A stretch of 44,128 bases of DNA from Actinomadura soli. GTDB taxonomy: Bacteria; Actinomycetota; Actinomycetes; Streptosporangiales; Streptosporangiaceae. Where the stretch lies: positions 1 through 44,128 of the forward strand of contig NZ_VCKW01000044.1 in assembly GCF_005889715.1 (NCBI RefSeq). Reading direction: 5' to 3'. Made by a program: the position numbers and the translations under genes. Position 1 is the first letter of the stretch. Each line of letters starts with the position of its first letter. Below, in pieces: positions 35,456 through 44,128 of this stretch. The notes beneath the pieces were generated by a model. The model was not told where the DNA came from, ran no database searches, and was given only the letters and a program-made list of their open reading frames with translations.

Positions 35456-36286
35456 CCCGGCCCGCTGGCGACCGTCCAGGACCTCGGGCGGCCGGGCCGC
35501 GCGCACCTCGGAGTACCGCGTTCCGGAGCCGCGGACGAGCGTGCCTTCCGGCTGGCGAACCGGCTTGTTGGCAACCCCGAGGGCGCGGCTGCCGTGGAAC
35601 TCACGCTCGGCGGGGCCGCCTTGCGTTTCCACAGGAACACCTGGATCGCGGTCACGGGAGCACCAGTGCCGCTGTGCATCGACAGCCGCGCATACGGGAC
35701 GAACGCGCCGTGCCATGTCCCGGACGGCGGGCTGGTCGAGTTCGGCACGCCGCAGTCTGGGCTGCGCAGCTATCTCGCCGTGCGGGGTGGTGTCGTCGTC
35801 GAGGAGATTCTGGGGAGCCGTTCGACCGACCTTCTGTCGGGGCTAGGCCCTGCGCCTCTTTCGCCTGGCGACCGCATTCCGGTGGGGTCCGCCAGAGGAC
35901 TCGGCGACATCGCCGTGGACGTCGCGCCCGCGCCGCCCATGCCTGAGACACCGATATTGCGCATCCTGCCCGGGCCACGTGACGACTGGTTCGCTGAAGA
36001 CGCGATGGCGACGCTTACGTCCACTACGTACGTCGTGTCGCCGGACAGCAACCGCGTGGGCGTACGCCTGGACGGCCCGCCGCTGGCACGCGTCCGCGAG
36101 GGCGAACTCGGCAGCGAAGGCATGGTGACCGGTTCGCTTCAGGTGCCGCCCAGCGGAATGCCCATCATCTTCCTGGCCGACCATCCGACGACCGGCGGCT
36201 ACCCAGTGGTCGCGGTGCTCGCCTCAACCGGTATCGCCGACGCCGCGCAGTTGCGCCCTGGCCAGCGCCTCCGCTTCCGCCTCTAG
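35438..36286 (+). CDS. pxpC: 5-oxoprolinase subunit PxpC
   Basis: A 282-residue biotin-dependent carboxyltransferase-like (KipA/allophanate hydrolase 2) subunit. Family signatures: VRPGPLATVQDLGRPGRAHL, GVPRSGAADERAFRLANRLV, LAVRGG, PGPRDDWF, TYVVSPDSNRVGVRLDGPPL and IIFLADHPTTGGYPVVAVL. Start TTG 35438, with GAGG 7 bases upstream, supplied by the adjacent duplication. It completes pxpABC and lets the three-subunit enzyme hydrolyse 5-oxoproline. The 3' end falls in another short tandem repeat (36285-36306). Confidence 0.94.
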   Translation: MIEIVRPGPLATVQDLGRPGRAHLGVPRSGAADERAFRLANRLVGNPEGAAAVELTLGGAALRFHRNTWIAVTGAPVPLCIDSRAYGTNAPCHVPDGGLVEFGTPQSGLRSYLAVRGGVVVEEILGSRSTDLLSGLGPAPLSPGDRIPVGSARGLGDIAVDVAPAPPMPETPILRILPGPRDDWFAEDAMATLTSTTYVVSPDSNRVGVRLDGPPLARVREGELGSEGMVTGSLQVPPSGMPIIFLADHPTTGGYPVVAVLASTGIADAAQLRPGQRLRFRL

Positions 36287-36306
36287 CACCTGGCGAGCAC
36301 CCGGCG
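36285..36306. repeat. 11-bp tandem repeat at the pxpC end
   Basis: AGCACCTGGCG (36285-36295) and AGCACCCGGCG (36296-36306) lie head to tail; the last two bases of the pxpC TAG stop begin the first copy, and the convergent phosphatase stop follows immediately. Confidence 0.55.
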
Positions 36307-36307
36307 C

Positions 36308-37033
36308 CTATGTCAGCGGGGCGGCCACGGACCAGTCCAGGTGGGAGACGTCGTTGAACCCGCGGATGGACGACAGGTCACCGATCCTCACCAGGCACGA
36401 GATGGAACCGTTGTCGGGGGCGAGGAACGCGAACGGCCTGGCCCCGGTCGCGGCCGCGAGCGCCTGGGCGATCACGCCACCATGGGTGAACACCGCGATC
36501 CGGCCGCCCGCGTGCGCCGCCGCGAGCCGGGTGAGGCTCGCGTCGACCCGTCCCGCGAACGCCTCGTTGGCCTCCGCTCCGGGGATGACGTCCCAGCGCT
36601 CCTGGGCGAACATGCGCTGCGCCACCGGATCGCCCTCGGCGACCATCTTCCGGAACAGACCGCCTTCCCATTCACCGAGATACACCTCGCGCAGGCCGGG
36701 CTCGACGCGAGGCTCCAGTCCCAGGCGACGGACCAACGGAGCCGCGGTCTGCGCCGTACGACGCAGGGGCGTCACATAGATCGCATCGAGGTTCTCCTCA
36801 GCGAGCCGCTCACCGACCCGCTCCGCCTGTTCGCGTCCCTCTGGCGCGAGTTCGGGATCGCCTTGGCCGTCCACAAGCGGGAACGGCCGGTCCGAATGGG
36901 CGGGCTCAGAGGCGCCGTGCCGGATCAGCAGAAGCTCGGCCGCTCCGTCCGGCGCCTTGTACCGCGTCTGCCGGTACACGGCCGGCTCGTCCGCCTCGTC
37001 GCGCCGATGGGCCGTGTCGTCGCGATCGTCCAT
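36308..37033 (-). CDS. Histidine phosphatase family protein
   Basis: A 241-residue phosphoglycerate-mutase-like phosphatase. The catalytic LLIRHGASEP (RHG with phospho-His), Arg/Glu site in the middle (LREVYLGEWEGG) and the second histidine (AVFTHGGVIAQAL) are present. About 40 residues precede the RHG motif (MDDRDDTAHRRDEADEPAVY), more than usual. ATG 37033 has TAGTGT 7 bases upstream, suggesting a leaderless mRNA. The substrate is unknown; members include cobalamin-pathway and sugar-phosphate phosphatases. It faces pxpC. Confidence 0.9.
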   Translation of the reverse strand: MDDRDDTAHRRDEADEPAVYRQTRYKAPDGAAELLLIRHGASEPAHSDRPFPLVDGQGDPELAPEGREQAERVGERLAEENLDAIYVTPLRRTAQTAAPLVRRLGLEPRVEPGLREVYLGEWEGGLFRKMVAEGDPVAQRMFAQERWDVIPGAEANEAFAGRVDASLTRLAAAHAGGRIAVFTHGGVIAQALAAATGARPFAFLAPDNGSISCLVRIGDLSSIRGFNDVSHLDWSVAAPLT

Positions 37034-37091
37034 GGGCGGCACACTAGATGAACGCTCCACACCCGCTTCGATCCGGGTCGTGCCACACCCG

Positions 37092-38177
37092 TCAGGACAG
37101 CAGCGCTTCCATCCGGGCCACTTCGTCCCTGAGCGGGGCGGTGGGAACGTCCTCGAAAGCGGTGACGGTCACATCGGCGTCCTTCGCCTCCCAGACGCCC
37201 GCTACACGCCCCTCGTAAAGGACGACAGGCGATATCCAGCCGCCCGCGCGGCTCACTTCCTTTCGGCGCTCCGCCGGCACGAGGTAGGACGCACCCGTCC
37301 CGGCTCCCAGGACGTACTGGTCGAAGGCCCCGACGAGCCGGACGGACGTACTCGGTTCGGTGTTCAGGAGTTCGTCGCGGTGCTCGTCCAGGACGTACAT
37401 CTGCACGCCCTCCACTTCGATGGTGGAGAGCCCGTCCTCGGCTGCGGCGAACCAGGCTTTGACGTCCTTCTTGCGGTTCAGCTTGCGCATCAGCCAGTTG
37501 TCGAACATGTCGGGGGTGGCAGGCCCGTGCGCACCTAGGAAGGCATGAATGGCCGTCCGGGCCGCGTCCTCCATGGACGGCAGGCCCGTCCAGCCCGGGA
37601 GCCACCGCTCAGGGGACGTGAACGTCACGCGGGTACCCTGCGACGGCCCGTAACAGAGCACGCCCCACCAGGCCAGAGGCTTGAGCAAGGTGCCCCAGCC
37701 GGAGCCGAGCACTTCGGCCAGATGCCGTGAGCCGGTCTCCTCTACGACGGCCGTGGTCAGCTCCTCGCGTGTGAGTACCGCGCCGTCGGCCAGCGCGCCG
37801 GCGGCGGCTTCGGCGATCGCCTCCAGATCGGCGGGCGTGGCCCCGAAATTCCTCTGCCAGACAGGTTTCTCCCAGTTGCGCACGGCTGCGCACAGGACGA
37901 GATAGGCGGCGGCTTCGTCGGCGGGCAACAGGTGCAGGGTTCCGCGCATGGCCCAGGTCTTGACGAGGGTCCGTTCGTCCAGGATTGCTCTCTGCACCGC
38001 GCCCGTTTCGGGAGCCGTCTGCCGTATCGCCACGGCGAACTCCGCCGCCGAGGCGACCTGCGCCTGCACTCCCGCCAACCTTCGCGCTATCTGCAACGCC
38101 CCTGCGTCGGCGGCGGATTCGATGAACTGCCGCCGCATCCGCCAGGCCAGCACCTGCGCCCACGTCACCGAGGTCAT
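37092..38177 (-). CDS. Winged-helix (HTH_42) protein, YcaQ/AlkZ-like
   Basis: A 361-residue protein of the winged-helix DNA-binding (HTH_42) family, relatives of which are AlkZ/YcaQ glycosylases that release alkylated or crosslinked bases. The N-terminal part has GVQAQVASAAEFAVA with QAQ at residues 38-40, in the place of the catalytic Q-x-Q/D motif of YcaQ/AlkZ. KTWAMRGTLHLLPADEAAAY and LVGAFDQYVLGAGT are other family landmarks. ATG 38177 has TGTAAT 6 bases upstream, a leaderless-type layout. Repair activity is possible; many actinobacterial members are uncharacterised. Confidence 0.83.
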   Translation of the reverse strand: MTSVTWAQVLAWRMRRQFIESAADAGALQIARRLAGVQAQVASAAEFAVAIRQTAPETGAVQRAILDERTLVKTWAMRGTLHLLPADEAAAYLVLCAAVRNWEKPVWQRNFGATPADLEAIAEAAAGALADGAVLTREELTTAVVEETGSRHLAEVLGSGWGTLLKPLAWWGVLCYGPSQGTRVTFTSPERWLPGWTGLPSMEDAARTAIHAFLGAHGPATPDMFDNWLMRKLNRKKDVKAWFAAAEDGLSTIEVEGVQMYVLDEHRDELLNTEPSTSVRLVGAFDQYVLGAGTGASYLVPAERRKEVSRAGGWISPVVLYEGRVAGVWEAKDADVTVTAFEDVPTAPLRDEVARMEALLS

Positions 38178-38230
38178 GCCCCGATTACAGCGCACGCCCA
38201 CGACACGGCGGCACGGCACACGCGCTTGGG

Positions 38231-40852
38231 TCAGGTCAGGCGGTGGGTGAGTTCGGCGAACGCGTCGCGGACGTCCTCGGTGGTGAGGACCGTGAGGTCG
38301 GCTGCGGTCGCGGCGTCGCCGAGCCGTGCCGCCCGCAGCGCACGGCGCGCGCTCGCCTTCTCGTACATGGATCGGGCGAAGCGGCCGTTGCCAAGTTCGT
38401 CAATACGGCCCGACCCGCACGCGCGCTGGAAGACCAGGGCGAGGTCGTCGAGAGCGCGTTCCTCCCACTGGTCGCCGCCTTCTTCGGCGATGAGCTGGGC
38501 GATGCGGAGCAGTTCGTCCGGCCCGTAGGAGGGGAAGTCGACGCGGACGTCGAATCGTGAGGCAAGCCCTGGGTTGGACGACAGGAACCGGTTCATCTCG
38601 GCCTCGTATCCCGCAAGGACGACGACGAGACGGTCGCGGTCGTCCTCGGCGCGCTTGAGCAGCGTCTGCACGGCCTCCGCGCCGAACGCGTCCCCACCGG
38701 CGTAGCCCGGGTTGCTCAGCCCGTACGCCTCGTCGACGAACAGCACACCGCCCAGGGCGGAGTCGACCACCTTGTTCGTCTTGAGCGCCGTGGCACCCAG
38801 GTGTTCGCCGACGAGATCCGCGCGCTGTGCCTCGACCACCTCCGGACGGGCGAGAAGCCCGGACGCGGCGAAGATGCGCCCGAGCACGCGCGCGACGGTC
38901 GTCTTCCCGGTGCCGGGCGGCCCGGTGAAGACGAAGTGGCGGGTCGGCGGGCGGGTGACCAGGCCCTGCGCCTGGCGCATCCTCGCGACCTGGAGCTGGG
39001 CGGCGATCTCGCGGACCTGCCGCTTCACCGGTTCGAGCCCGATCATCGCGTCGAGCGAGCCGAGGGCCTCGTCGAGCGTCGGCGTCTCGGCGTAGCCGCG
39101 GTAGCGCTCGGTGACCTCGGCGAACGCCGCCTCGACGTCCTCGGCGCGCAGGGTGACCAGGTCGTCGGCGCTGGGGTTCGCTGGGGCCGCGGACGCGGAC
39201 ACGGCGTCGACCACACGCACGTCCCGCGCGCGCGCCGCCGCCTCGGTCAGGGATCGGACGAACCGTCCGTTGCCCAGTTCGTCGACGATGCCGCGCCGTT
39301 CGACTTCCTCGAACCGAATGGCGAGCCGCCGCCGCGCCTCCGCGTCGAGCCGGTCCTCGCGGAGGCTGGTGTGGTAGTCGGCGATCCGGAGCAGTTCGGC
39401 AGGACGGTACGAAGGGAAATGCACACGCGTGCCGAACCGTGACGCCAGCCCCGGGTTGGAGTCGAGGAACTCGGCCATCTGCGCGTCGTATCCCGCAAGG
39501 ATGATGACGAGGTTGTCGCGGTCGTCCTCCGCCCGCTTGAGGAGCGTCTGCACGGCCTCATCGCCGAACCGGTCCGGCTGGCCCTCAGCGGAGTTGGCCA
39601 GGCTGTACGCCTCGTCGATGAACAGCACCCCGCCCAGGGCGGAGTCAACGAGCCGGTTGGTCTTCAGTGCGGTGGCACCGAGGAACTCACCGACGAGGTC
39701 GGCGCGGTGCGCCTCGACCAGGGCCGGCTCAGGCAGCAGCCCGAAGGCGTAGAAGATTTTGGCCAGGACGCGCGCCACGGTGGTCTTGCCCGTCCCAGAG
39801 GGCCCGACGAACACGAAGTGCCGCATCGGCTTCTCTGTGGGCACCCCGGCGGCGGCGCGCATGTGCGCGGCCTCAATGGACGCGGCGATGGAACGGACCT
39901 GCCGTTTGACCGGCTCAAGCCCGATCATGTCCTCGAGTTCGGCGAGCGCCTCGGCCACCGAGATCTCCGGCGCCTTTTCCTTACGCGGCTCCGTGGGATT
40001 CGCACGCTCCGGGGCCACCGCATTGTCGGCCGCCTGCGCCGCGGCGCGCTGCTCATGACCCGCGTGCACAACCGCTGAAGCGCCGGCTTCATCGTCGTCT
40101 GGGACGCGCCTATCGGATCTCCCCGGCCGGCTCGGCCTGTCGGCCTTGTCGAACCGCTCGGGCCTGTCGTGTTTGTCAAGCCGGTCCGGGCGTTCGCGCC
40201 TGTCGCCGCCGGACGGGTTCCTGCGCGGCCCGGCGTTGCCGTCCCCCTTCGGGCCGGCCTGTTCCTGGACCCAGCCGGTCTCGTACGCCTCAGCGGGCAC
40301 CGTGCGCCGCGCCTGGTCCCAGCGGTAGGCGAGAAAGGCCAGGGCCGCCACCCAGCCCGGCGCCACGCTCGCCTCCGGCAACGGATGCGCGATGGCCGCG
40401 GTCGTCACGCCCGCCGCGCTCAGCGCGAGGAGCGCGGAACGCCATGGCGCGTAACCGCGCAGCCGGAACGCCACGAACGCCACCGGGAGCGCGAGCAAGG
40501 CCAGGAGCAGTGCGGGGCTCAGGTACGGCGGGTGCCCTTCGTCCGGGTAGAGGCTTCCCAGAGGAACCGAGAGCGCCAGCCAAGCCACGATCACCGCTAC
40601 GACTGCCATGCCCGTGGGCGAGCGCAACGTCAGGTGGACGACGACGAGCAGGATCACCGGGAACGCCACAGCAGCAAGGACGGGTCCTTCAAGCACCACC
40701 GTGGCGGACACGGCCAAGGCGACGAGCAACAGCCCGCCCAGGAACCTCACGCCCGGGGTGACCTGGAAGTAGCGCCATCGCAGGCGCTCAAATAGATCCC
40801 GCGCCGCGGCGTCCTTCGCCGGGCGGGAGCGGGACCTGCCGAACAAAGCCAT
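38231..40852 (-). CDS. Membrane-anchored protein with two AAA+ (CbxX/CfqX-type) ATPase domains
   Basis: An 873-residue protein. Residues about 34-180 form around five hydrophobic helices ([38 protein letters not shown]). A charged, disordered linker (190-295) repeats Arg/Asp units ([20 protein letters not shown]). Then two AAA+ domains: Walker [19 protein letters not shown] (about 350) with Walker [13 protein letters not shown] (about 408), and [18 protein letters not shown] with [12 protein letters not shown] in the second. Both keep their motifs, so both should hydrolyse ATP. The domains resemble SpoVK/EccA-like CbxX ATPases, which remodel proteins. EccA of type VII secretion has one such domain and no membrane anchor. 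Start ATG 40852. Role unknown. Confidence 0.87.
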   Translation of the reverse strand: MALFGRSRSRPAKDAAARDLFERLRWRYFQVTPGVRFLGGLLLVALAVSATVVLEGPVLAAVAFPVILLVVVHLTLRSPTGMAVVAVIVAWLALSVPLGSLYPDEGHPPYLSPALLLALLALPVAFVAFRLRGYAPWRSALLALSAAGVTTAAIAHPLPEASVAPGWVAALAFLAYRWDQARRTVPAEAYETGWVQEQAGPKGDGNAGPRRNPSGGDRRERPDRLDKHDRPERFDKADRPSRPGRSDRRVPDDDEAGASAVVHAGHEQRAAAQAADNAVAPERANPTEPRKEKAPEISVAEALAELEDMIGLEPVKRQVRSIAASIEAAHMRAAAGVPTEKPMRHFVFVGPSGTGKTTVARVLAKIFYAFGLLPEPALVEAHRADLVGEFLGATALKTNRLVDSALGGVLFIDEAYSLANSAEGQPDRFGDEAVQTLLKRAEDDRDNLVIILAGYDAQMAEFLDSNPGLASRFGTRVHFPSYRPAELLRIADYHTSLREDRLDAEARRRLAIRFEEVERRGIVDELGNGRFVRSLTEAAARARDVRVVDAVSASAAPANPSADDLVTLRAEDVEAAFAEVTERYRGYAETPTLDEALGSLDAMIGLEPVKRQVREIAAQLQVARMRQAQGLVTRPPTRHFVFTGPPGTGKTTVARVLGRIFAASGLLARPEVVEAQRADLVGEHLGATALKTNKVVDSALGGVLFVDEAYGLSNPGYAGGDAFGAEAVQTLLKRAEDDRDRLVVVLAGYEAEMNRFLSSNPGLASRFDVRVDFPSYGPDELLRIAQLIAEEGGDQWEERALDDLALVFQRACGSGRIDELGNGRFARSMYEKASARRALRAARLGDAATAADLTVLTTEDVRDAFAELTHRLT

Positions 40853-40973
40853 CAGAAGCGAGTAAAGCGCAGGACCGCCCGGAACGGGACTCCCCGCGCC
40901 CTGTTCGTTGGCTCCGGTGCGCCTGCCTGGTGCGGGACAGGCAAGACCTCAGTCCCGAGACCAGCACATTTGT

Positions 40974-40997
40974 AGTGTCCAGAAGTGGACGGCCACT
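40974..40997. promoter_or_regulatory. Dyad between the AAA+ and rnhB genes
   Basis: AGTGTCCA-GAAG-TGGACggcCACT contains GTCCA/TGGAC around a 4-base centre and outer AGTG/CACT arms, 15 bases before the rnhB start in the 160-base divergent region. It is a candidate operator, proposed from symmetry alone. Confidence 0.3.
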
Positions 40998-41011
40998 GCG
41001 ATGATGGGCGC

Positions 41012-41794
41012 ATGCGGACCGACCCCACGCACGCCCTGCCCGGACTGGATCCGGGCCCTGCCATCGCGAAGGAGATCTCGCGTGTCGCGGGCTACGAGAT
41101 CGAGGACGAACTCCGGGCAGGATCGTCCAGGAGCGGCAGTCCCGGCACGATCGCCGGGGTGGACGAAGTCGGACGCGGCGCGTGGGCGGGCCCCGTCGTG
41201 GTGTGCGCGGCGGTCACCGACCTGACTCCGCCGCCCGTCCTCCAGGGGCGCGGCAAGAGAACGGTCAGCCTGACCGACTCCAAGCTCCTCACCGAAGCCC
41301 ACCGCGCGTCGTTCGCCGAAGTGCTGCCCGGATGGCTCGCAGGCCATGCCATTGGCGCGTCCAGTCCCGAGGAGATCGACGAGCTCGGCATGACCGAGGC
41401 GCTGCGGCGTGCGGCCGTCCGGGCGCTGGAGTCGCTGCCCGTCCCGCCCGACGTGGTCATCCTCGACGGCAAGCACGATTTCCTGAGCCGGCCCTGGCGG
41501 GTGCGCTGCGAGGTCAAGGCCGACCAAAGGTCGGTCACCGTCGCGGCCGCCTCCGTCTTGGCGAAGGTCCACCGTGACCGGTTGATGGCAGACCTCGACG
41601 GAGAATTCCCCGGATACGGGTTCGCGGACAGTGCGGGCTATCCGTCGCCCACCCACCAGAAGACCCTTGAGGAGTCGGGACCGACACCGCATCACCGGCT
41701 GTCATGGTCCTACCTGGACGACCTTCCACGCTGGCGGCACCTCAAGAAGCACCGTGACCCGCTCGCAGGAGAAGGGCAGCTCAGCCTTCTGTGA
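41012..41794 (+). CDS. rnhB: Ribonuclease HII
   Basis: A 260-residue RNase HII that removes ribonucleotides and RNA from RNA/DNA hybrids. Catalytic acidic residues lie in [20 protein letters not shown] (Asp, Glu), VILDGKHDF (Asp) and, nearer the C-terminus, [12 protein letters not shown] with SAGYPSPTH. An N-terminal extension of about 40 residues ([20 protein letters not shown]) precedes the domain. ATG 41012 has GATGAT 6 bases upstream (leaderless-type); the frame extends to GTG 40985 without support. Confidence 0.94.
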   Translation: MRTDPTHALPGLDPGPAIAKEISRVAGYEIEDELRAGSSRSGSPGTIAGVDEVGRGAWAGPVVVCAAVTDLTPPPVLQGRGKRTVSLTDSKLLTEAHRASFAEVLPGWLAGHAIGASSPEEIDELGMTEALRRAAVRALESLPVPPDVVILDGKHDFLSRPWRVRCEVKADQRSVTVAAASVLAKVHRDRLMADLDGEFPGYGFADSAGYPSPTHQKTLEESGPTPHHRLSWSYLDDLPRWRHLKKHRDPLAGEGQLSLL

Positions 41795-41867
41795 CCCTTG
41801 CCCGCGCCTGGGCATGAGTCATCCTCGCCGACTCGGGTAGGGCGGGCGATGACAGGAGGTAGATGCC

Positions 41868-42500
41868 ATGGACACCGTCGTGAAGAAGCTGCTGCACGAG
41901 TCCGGCGAGACGTTCGCCGAGGAGGCCGGCATCCCGCTGAAGGACCAGCCGGCCGCGCTTTTCAAGCTGCTCGTCCTGGCCAACCTGCTGAGCGCGCGCA
42001 TCTCCTCGGACATCGCCATCGCGGCGGCCCGCGAACTGTTCGAGGCGGGCGGCGGGACACCGCGCGGGATGAGCAAGCTGACCTGGCAGGAACGGGTCGA
42101 CGCACTCGGCCGCGGCCACTACGTCCGCTACGACGAGAGCACCGCGTCCCGCCTCGGCGACACCGCCGAGATCGTCCAGGACAGGTACGGGGGTGATCTG
42201 CGGCGGCTCGCCATCGACGCCGGACGCGACCCGCACAAGGCTGCCGAGCTGCTCCAGGAGTTCCCCGGGATCGGGCCCACCGGCGTGGACATCTTCTGCC
42301 GTGAGGCCCAGTCCATCTGGCCCTGGCTGCGCCCCTACATCGACGGCCAGGTGAGGAAGGGCGCCGAACGGCTCGGCCTGCCCACCGACGCCGGCGAGCT
42401 CGCGTCCAAGGTGCCCGACAAGGACCTCGCGCGGCTCAGCGCGGCCCTGGTGCGAGTCGCCCGCGACAAGAAGCTCGCCGAGGCCCTCAAGGCCGCGTGA
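41868..42500 (+). CDS. HhH-GPD family protein, endonuclease III-like
   Basis: A 210-residue protein related to HhH-GPD base-excision enzymes. Seen: LFKLLVLANLLSARISSDIA at the N-terminus (helical region), ELLQEFPGIGPTGVDIFCRE as the helix-hairpin-helix with an Asp in GVDIF, and SIWPWLRPYIDGQVRKGAER. No iron-sulfur cysteine cluster is visible. AGGAGGT 7 bases before ATG 41868 is a strong ribosome site. It is a second, unrelated-looking HhH-GPD gene in this window. The specificity is unknown. Confidence 0.8.
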   Translation: MDTVVKKLLHESGETFAEEAGIPLKDQPAALFKLLVLANLLSARISSDIAIAAARELFEAGGGTPRGMSKLTWQERVDALGRGHYVRYDESTASRLGDTAEIVQDRYGGDLRRLAIDAGRDPHKAAELLQEFPGIGPTGVDIFCREAQSIWPWLRPYIDGQVRKGAERLGLPTDAGELASKVPDKDLARLSAALVRVARDKKLAEALKAA

Positions 42501-42505
42501 GCCAC

Positions 42506-42553
42506 GCGGAGAGTCACGACGTGCGGAGGGTCACGAACGCGCGGAGGTCATAG
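42506..42553. repeat. Three-copy tandem repeat between convergent gene ends
   Basis: Units starting GCGGAGAGTCACGACGT (42506), GCGGAGGGTCACGAACGC (42523) and GCGGAGGTCATAG (42541) have periods of 17 and 18. The third holds the stop codon of the minus-strand nitroreductase gene (TCA, 42548-42550). Confidence 0.75.
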
Positions 42554-43210
42554 CCGGACGATGACCTCGTCGACCGGCTTGCGGGTGATGTCGGGCACCA
42601 TCGCGTCGTCGGCCGGGTAGCCGACCGGAATCACCACGTACGCGCGTTCCTCCTGCGGACGGTCGCACACCTCGTTCAAGAACCTCATGGGGCTCGGCGT
42701 ATGCGTGAGCGTCGCCAGACCCGCCTGGTGCAGCCCGGCCAACAGAAACCCCACGGCGATGCCCACGGACTCCTTCACGTAGTAAGGCCGGGGCGTCTCC
42801 GGGCCCTTGTGCACCTCGAAGACGATGATGACCGCGGGGGCGTCCTCCAGGAACGGCTTGCGCCAGTCGGTGCCCAGCGGCGCCAGCGCCTCAAGCCACT
42901 CCTGCGAGGCGCGCCGCTCGTAGAACTCCCGCTCCTCCTGCTCCGCGGCCTCCCTGAGCCTCCGCTTGCGCTCGGCGTCGGTGATGACCACGAACCGCCA
43001 CGGCTGGAGGTTGGCCCCACTCGGCGCCGTCGCCGCCGCACGGATCGCGTGCTCGATGACGTCCGGCGGCACCGGACGGCGGGAGAAGTCACGCACGGTG
43101 CGCCGCAACGTCATCGAATCGGCGAACGCCTGGACGCGCTCGACCGCCTCCTCCTGCGGAACATCGAAATGGGGGGCCGGGACGACGGGGTACTGCCGCT
43201 CAGAGCTCAT
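42548..43210 (-). CDS. Nitroreductase family protein (iodotyrosine-deiodinase-like)
   Basis: A 220-residue FMN-binding oxidoreductase. FMN phosphate-binding residues RRTVRDFSRRPVPPDVIEHA at the start, the family stretch APSGANLQPWRFVVITDAE and a C-terminal GYPADDAMVPDITRKPVDEV are typical. The placement of TAPSGAN..PW and the long active-site insert (FYERRASQEWLEAL) resemble iodotyrosine deiodinase/BluB relatives. ATG 43210 has AGGA 7 bases upstream. The substrate is unknown. It is a single-gene unit; its stop lies in the preceding tandem repeat. Confidence 0.9.
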   Translation of the reverse strand: MSSERQYPVVPAPHFDVPQEEAVERVQAFADSMTLRRTVRDFSRRPVPPDVIEHAIRAAATAPSGANLQPWRFVVITDAERKRRLREAAEQEEREFYERRASQEWLEALAPLGTDWRKPFLEDAPAVIIVFEVHKGPETPRPYYVKESVGIAVGFLLAGLHQAGLATLTHTPSPMRFLNEVCDRPQEERAYVVIPVGYPADDAMVPDITRKPVDEVIVRL

Positions 43211-43302
43211 GCGACGTTCCTACCCTTGCCGCCAGGCTCGGGACAATCGGCAGCATCAGCCAACGTTCCGGCCCCTAACCAGCACATGCGCGGACGGGCC
43301 GT

Positions 43303-44128
43303 TCAGTCCTTGCCGCGTGAGGCGACCCATTCCAGGTTCCAGCCGTACGCCTGGTCGACCGACATCTTCCCCCAGCGCGGACGGCCGGGAGGCGGCAGGA
43401 CGAACCGGCCCTCACGGCGGACGACCAGTTCGCCGTTCACGTTCTCGATGAGGGCGAGGACGGCGTCGCGGGACGCGTCGACGCAGTCGTCCATCCGCAT
43501 GTCGATCGGCGGCGCGCCCACCGGGAACAGCGTGGCGATCGCGTCCAGGCCGCGGAAGTCGTCGGCGCCGTCGTAGATCTCGGCGAACACCAGGATGCGC
43601 TTGAAGTCCGCGGTGTGGTCGAGGTTGATGTGAAGATTCTCACCCGCCTCGATCGCTCCGGTCCGGTCGTCCTTGTCGAGCTTGATGAACGGCGCGCGGT
43701 CCAGGGCGCCCATGTCGCCGAGCGCGTGGATGATCCCCTTGCGGCCGTCCCGGAGCTCCCAGAGGCAGCACAGGTCCAGGTCGAGGTCGACGCCGCGGCG
43801 GCGCTTGCCGAGCCGTCCCTTGGCGACGCCCGCCCGCGCCGTCCAGTTGAGGTTGACCCGCATGTGCCCGGACGTCGCGCCGTGCTTGGTGAGCGACACC
43901 GACGGAGAGTTCTTGGTCAGCGAGATGGCACCGCCACCTTGCTGCGGCTGCGCCTGCTGCGCCTGCTGCTGGGGCTGCGCCTGTGGCTGGGGCGGAGGCA
44001 CGTACTGGCCGCCTGGCGGCGGTGGCGGAGGAGGGGGCGGCGCGTACTGGCCCCCCGGCGGCGGCGGTGGCGGCGTGTACTGCCCGCCAGGAGGCGGCGG
44101 AGGCGCCGCCTCCTGGCGGGCAGTACAC
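43303..44128 (-). CDS. TerD/TerA-like protein with Pro/Gln-rich N-terminus (truncated by the window)
   Basis: The frame runs from its stop at 43303 to the window's right edge. The C-terminal domain (SLTKNSPSVSLTKHGATSGH, VDLDLDLCCLWELRDGRKGI, IIHALGDMGALDRAPFIKLD and LVFAEIYDGADDFRGLDAIA) is a TerD-fold, closest in layout to TerA-type proteins, which bind calcium through Asp-rich loops and belong to stress-response/tellurite sets. The N-terminus is disordered, with repeated PPPPGGQY units and a Gln/Ala/Pro run. In the last 54 bases this repeat forms a perfect inverted repeat, so the sequence there (CTARQEAA) may not be natural. The true start is outside the window. Confidence 0.78.
   Translation of the reverse strand, partial: CTARQEAAPPPPPGGQYTPPPPPPGGQYAPPPPPPPPPGGQYVPPPQPQAQPQQQAQQAQPQQGGGAISLTKNSPSVSLTKHGATSGHMRVNLNWTARAGVAKGRLGKRRRGVDLDLDLCCLWELRDGRKGIIHALGDMGALDRAPFIKLDKDDRTGAIEAGENLHINLDHTADFKRILVFAEIYDGADDFRGLDAIATLFPVGAPPIDMRMDDCVDASRDAVLALIENVNGELVVRREGRFVLPPPGRPRWGKMSVDQAYGWNLEWVASRGKD
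44075..44128. repeat. Perfect inverted repeat at the right window edge
   Basis: Two 24-bp arms (44075-44098 and 44105-44128) are exact reverse complements around GGAGGC and end at the last base. The left arm carries the GGQY coding repeat; the right arm is its antisense. This is typical of a fold-back or misjoined contig end, although a real hairpin cannot be excluded. Confidence 0.85.

Overview
This 44,128-base window looks like one end of a contig from a very GC-rich actinomycete chromosome, most likely order Streptosporangiales and probably an Actinomadura-like genus (inference). The signs are a pervasive G/C third-position bias, GTG/TTG starts, an HrdB-type primary sigma factor with an Ala/Pro/acidic N-terminal extension, a DUF7455 gene, and topoisomerase IV parC/parE lying close to hrdB, a neighbourhood I recall from Streptomyces. 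I see no tRNA, rRNA, CRISPR array, insertion sequence or prophage gene. It reads as ordinary chromosome with a few little-studied gene sets.

Layout. 0-1.4 kb: end of an STM4014/STM4015-type cluster. 1.5-4.5 kb: a methionine ABC importer operon (metN-metI-metQ) with a leader holding a 12-codon cysteine-rich upstream ORF. 4.6-7.7 kb: a sensor kinase, response regulator and DUF4097 toastrack membrane protein in overlapping order, then a divergent possible tiny gene with its own terminator. 7.7-11.7 kb: an unknown protein, a TetR regulator and short-chain dehydrogenase sharing operator-like sites, a methyltransferase and a lactate 2-monooxygenase-like flavoenzyme. 11.9-19.6 kb: topoisomerase IV parC and parE, facing each other around a thioredoxin-fold protein, an unknown small protein and a second two-component system. 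19.9-26 kb: DUF7455, an acetyltransferase, yaaA, hrdB and a PAS/GAF/SpoIIE phosphatase. 26.3-28.8 kb: an HhH-GPD protein, a Tat-exported molybdenum oxidoreductase with a cytochrome b partner, and a small helical protein. 28.9-34.0 kb: a DUF1841-like protein, two tandem TY-Chap/SseB-like paralogues and a coupled 122-residue protein, the least understood block. 34.1-36.3 kb: pxpABC (5-oxoprolinase). 36.3-44.1 kb: histidine phosphatase, YcaQ/AlkZ-like winged-helix protein, a membrane protein with two AAA+ domains, RNase HII, a second HhH-GPD protein, a nitroreductase and a TerD/TerA-like protein cut by the window edge.

Three themes cut across the genes. (1) Many 3' gene ends lie in short tandem repeats (period 11-20 bp) that contain the stop codon. 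(2) At least ten genes have a -10-like hexamer 6-7 bases before the start codon, so their mRNAs are probably leaderless. (3) DUF7455 and hrdB are each preceded by GGAAY-N18-GYT, resembling promoters of the SigR/SigH redox-stress sigma factors, which would link this housekeeping block to oxidative stress. The last 54 bases form a perfect 24-bp inverted repeat inside a proline-rich coding repeat and may be an assembly fold-back.
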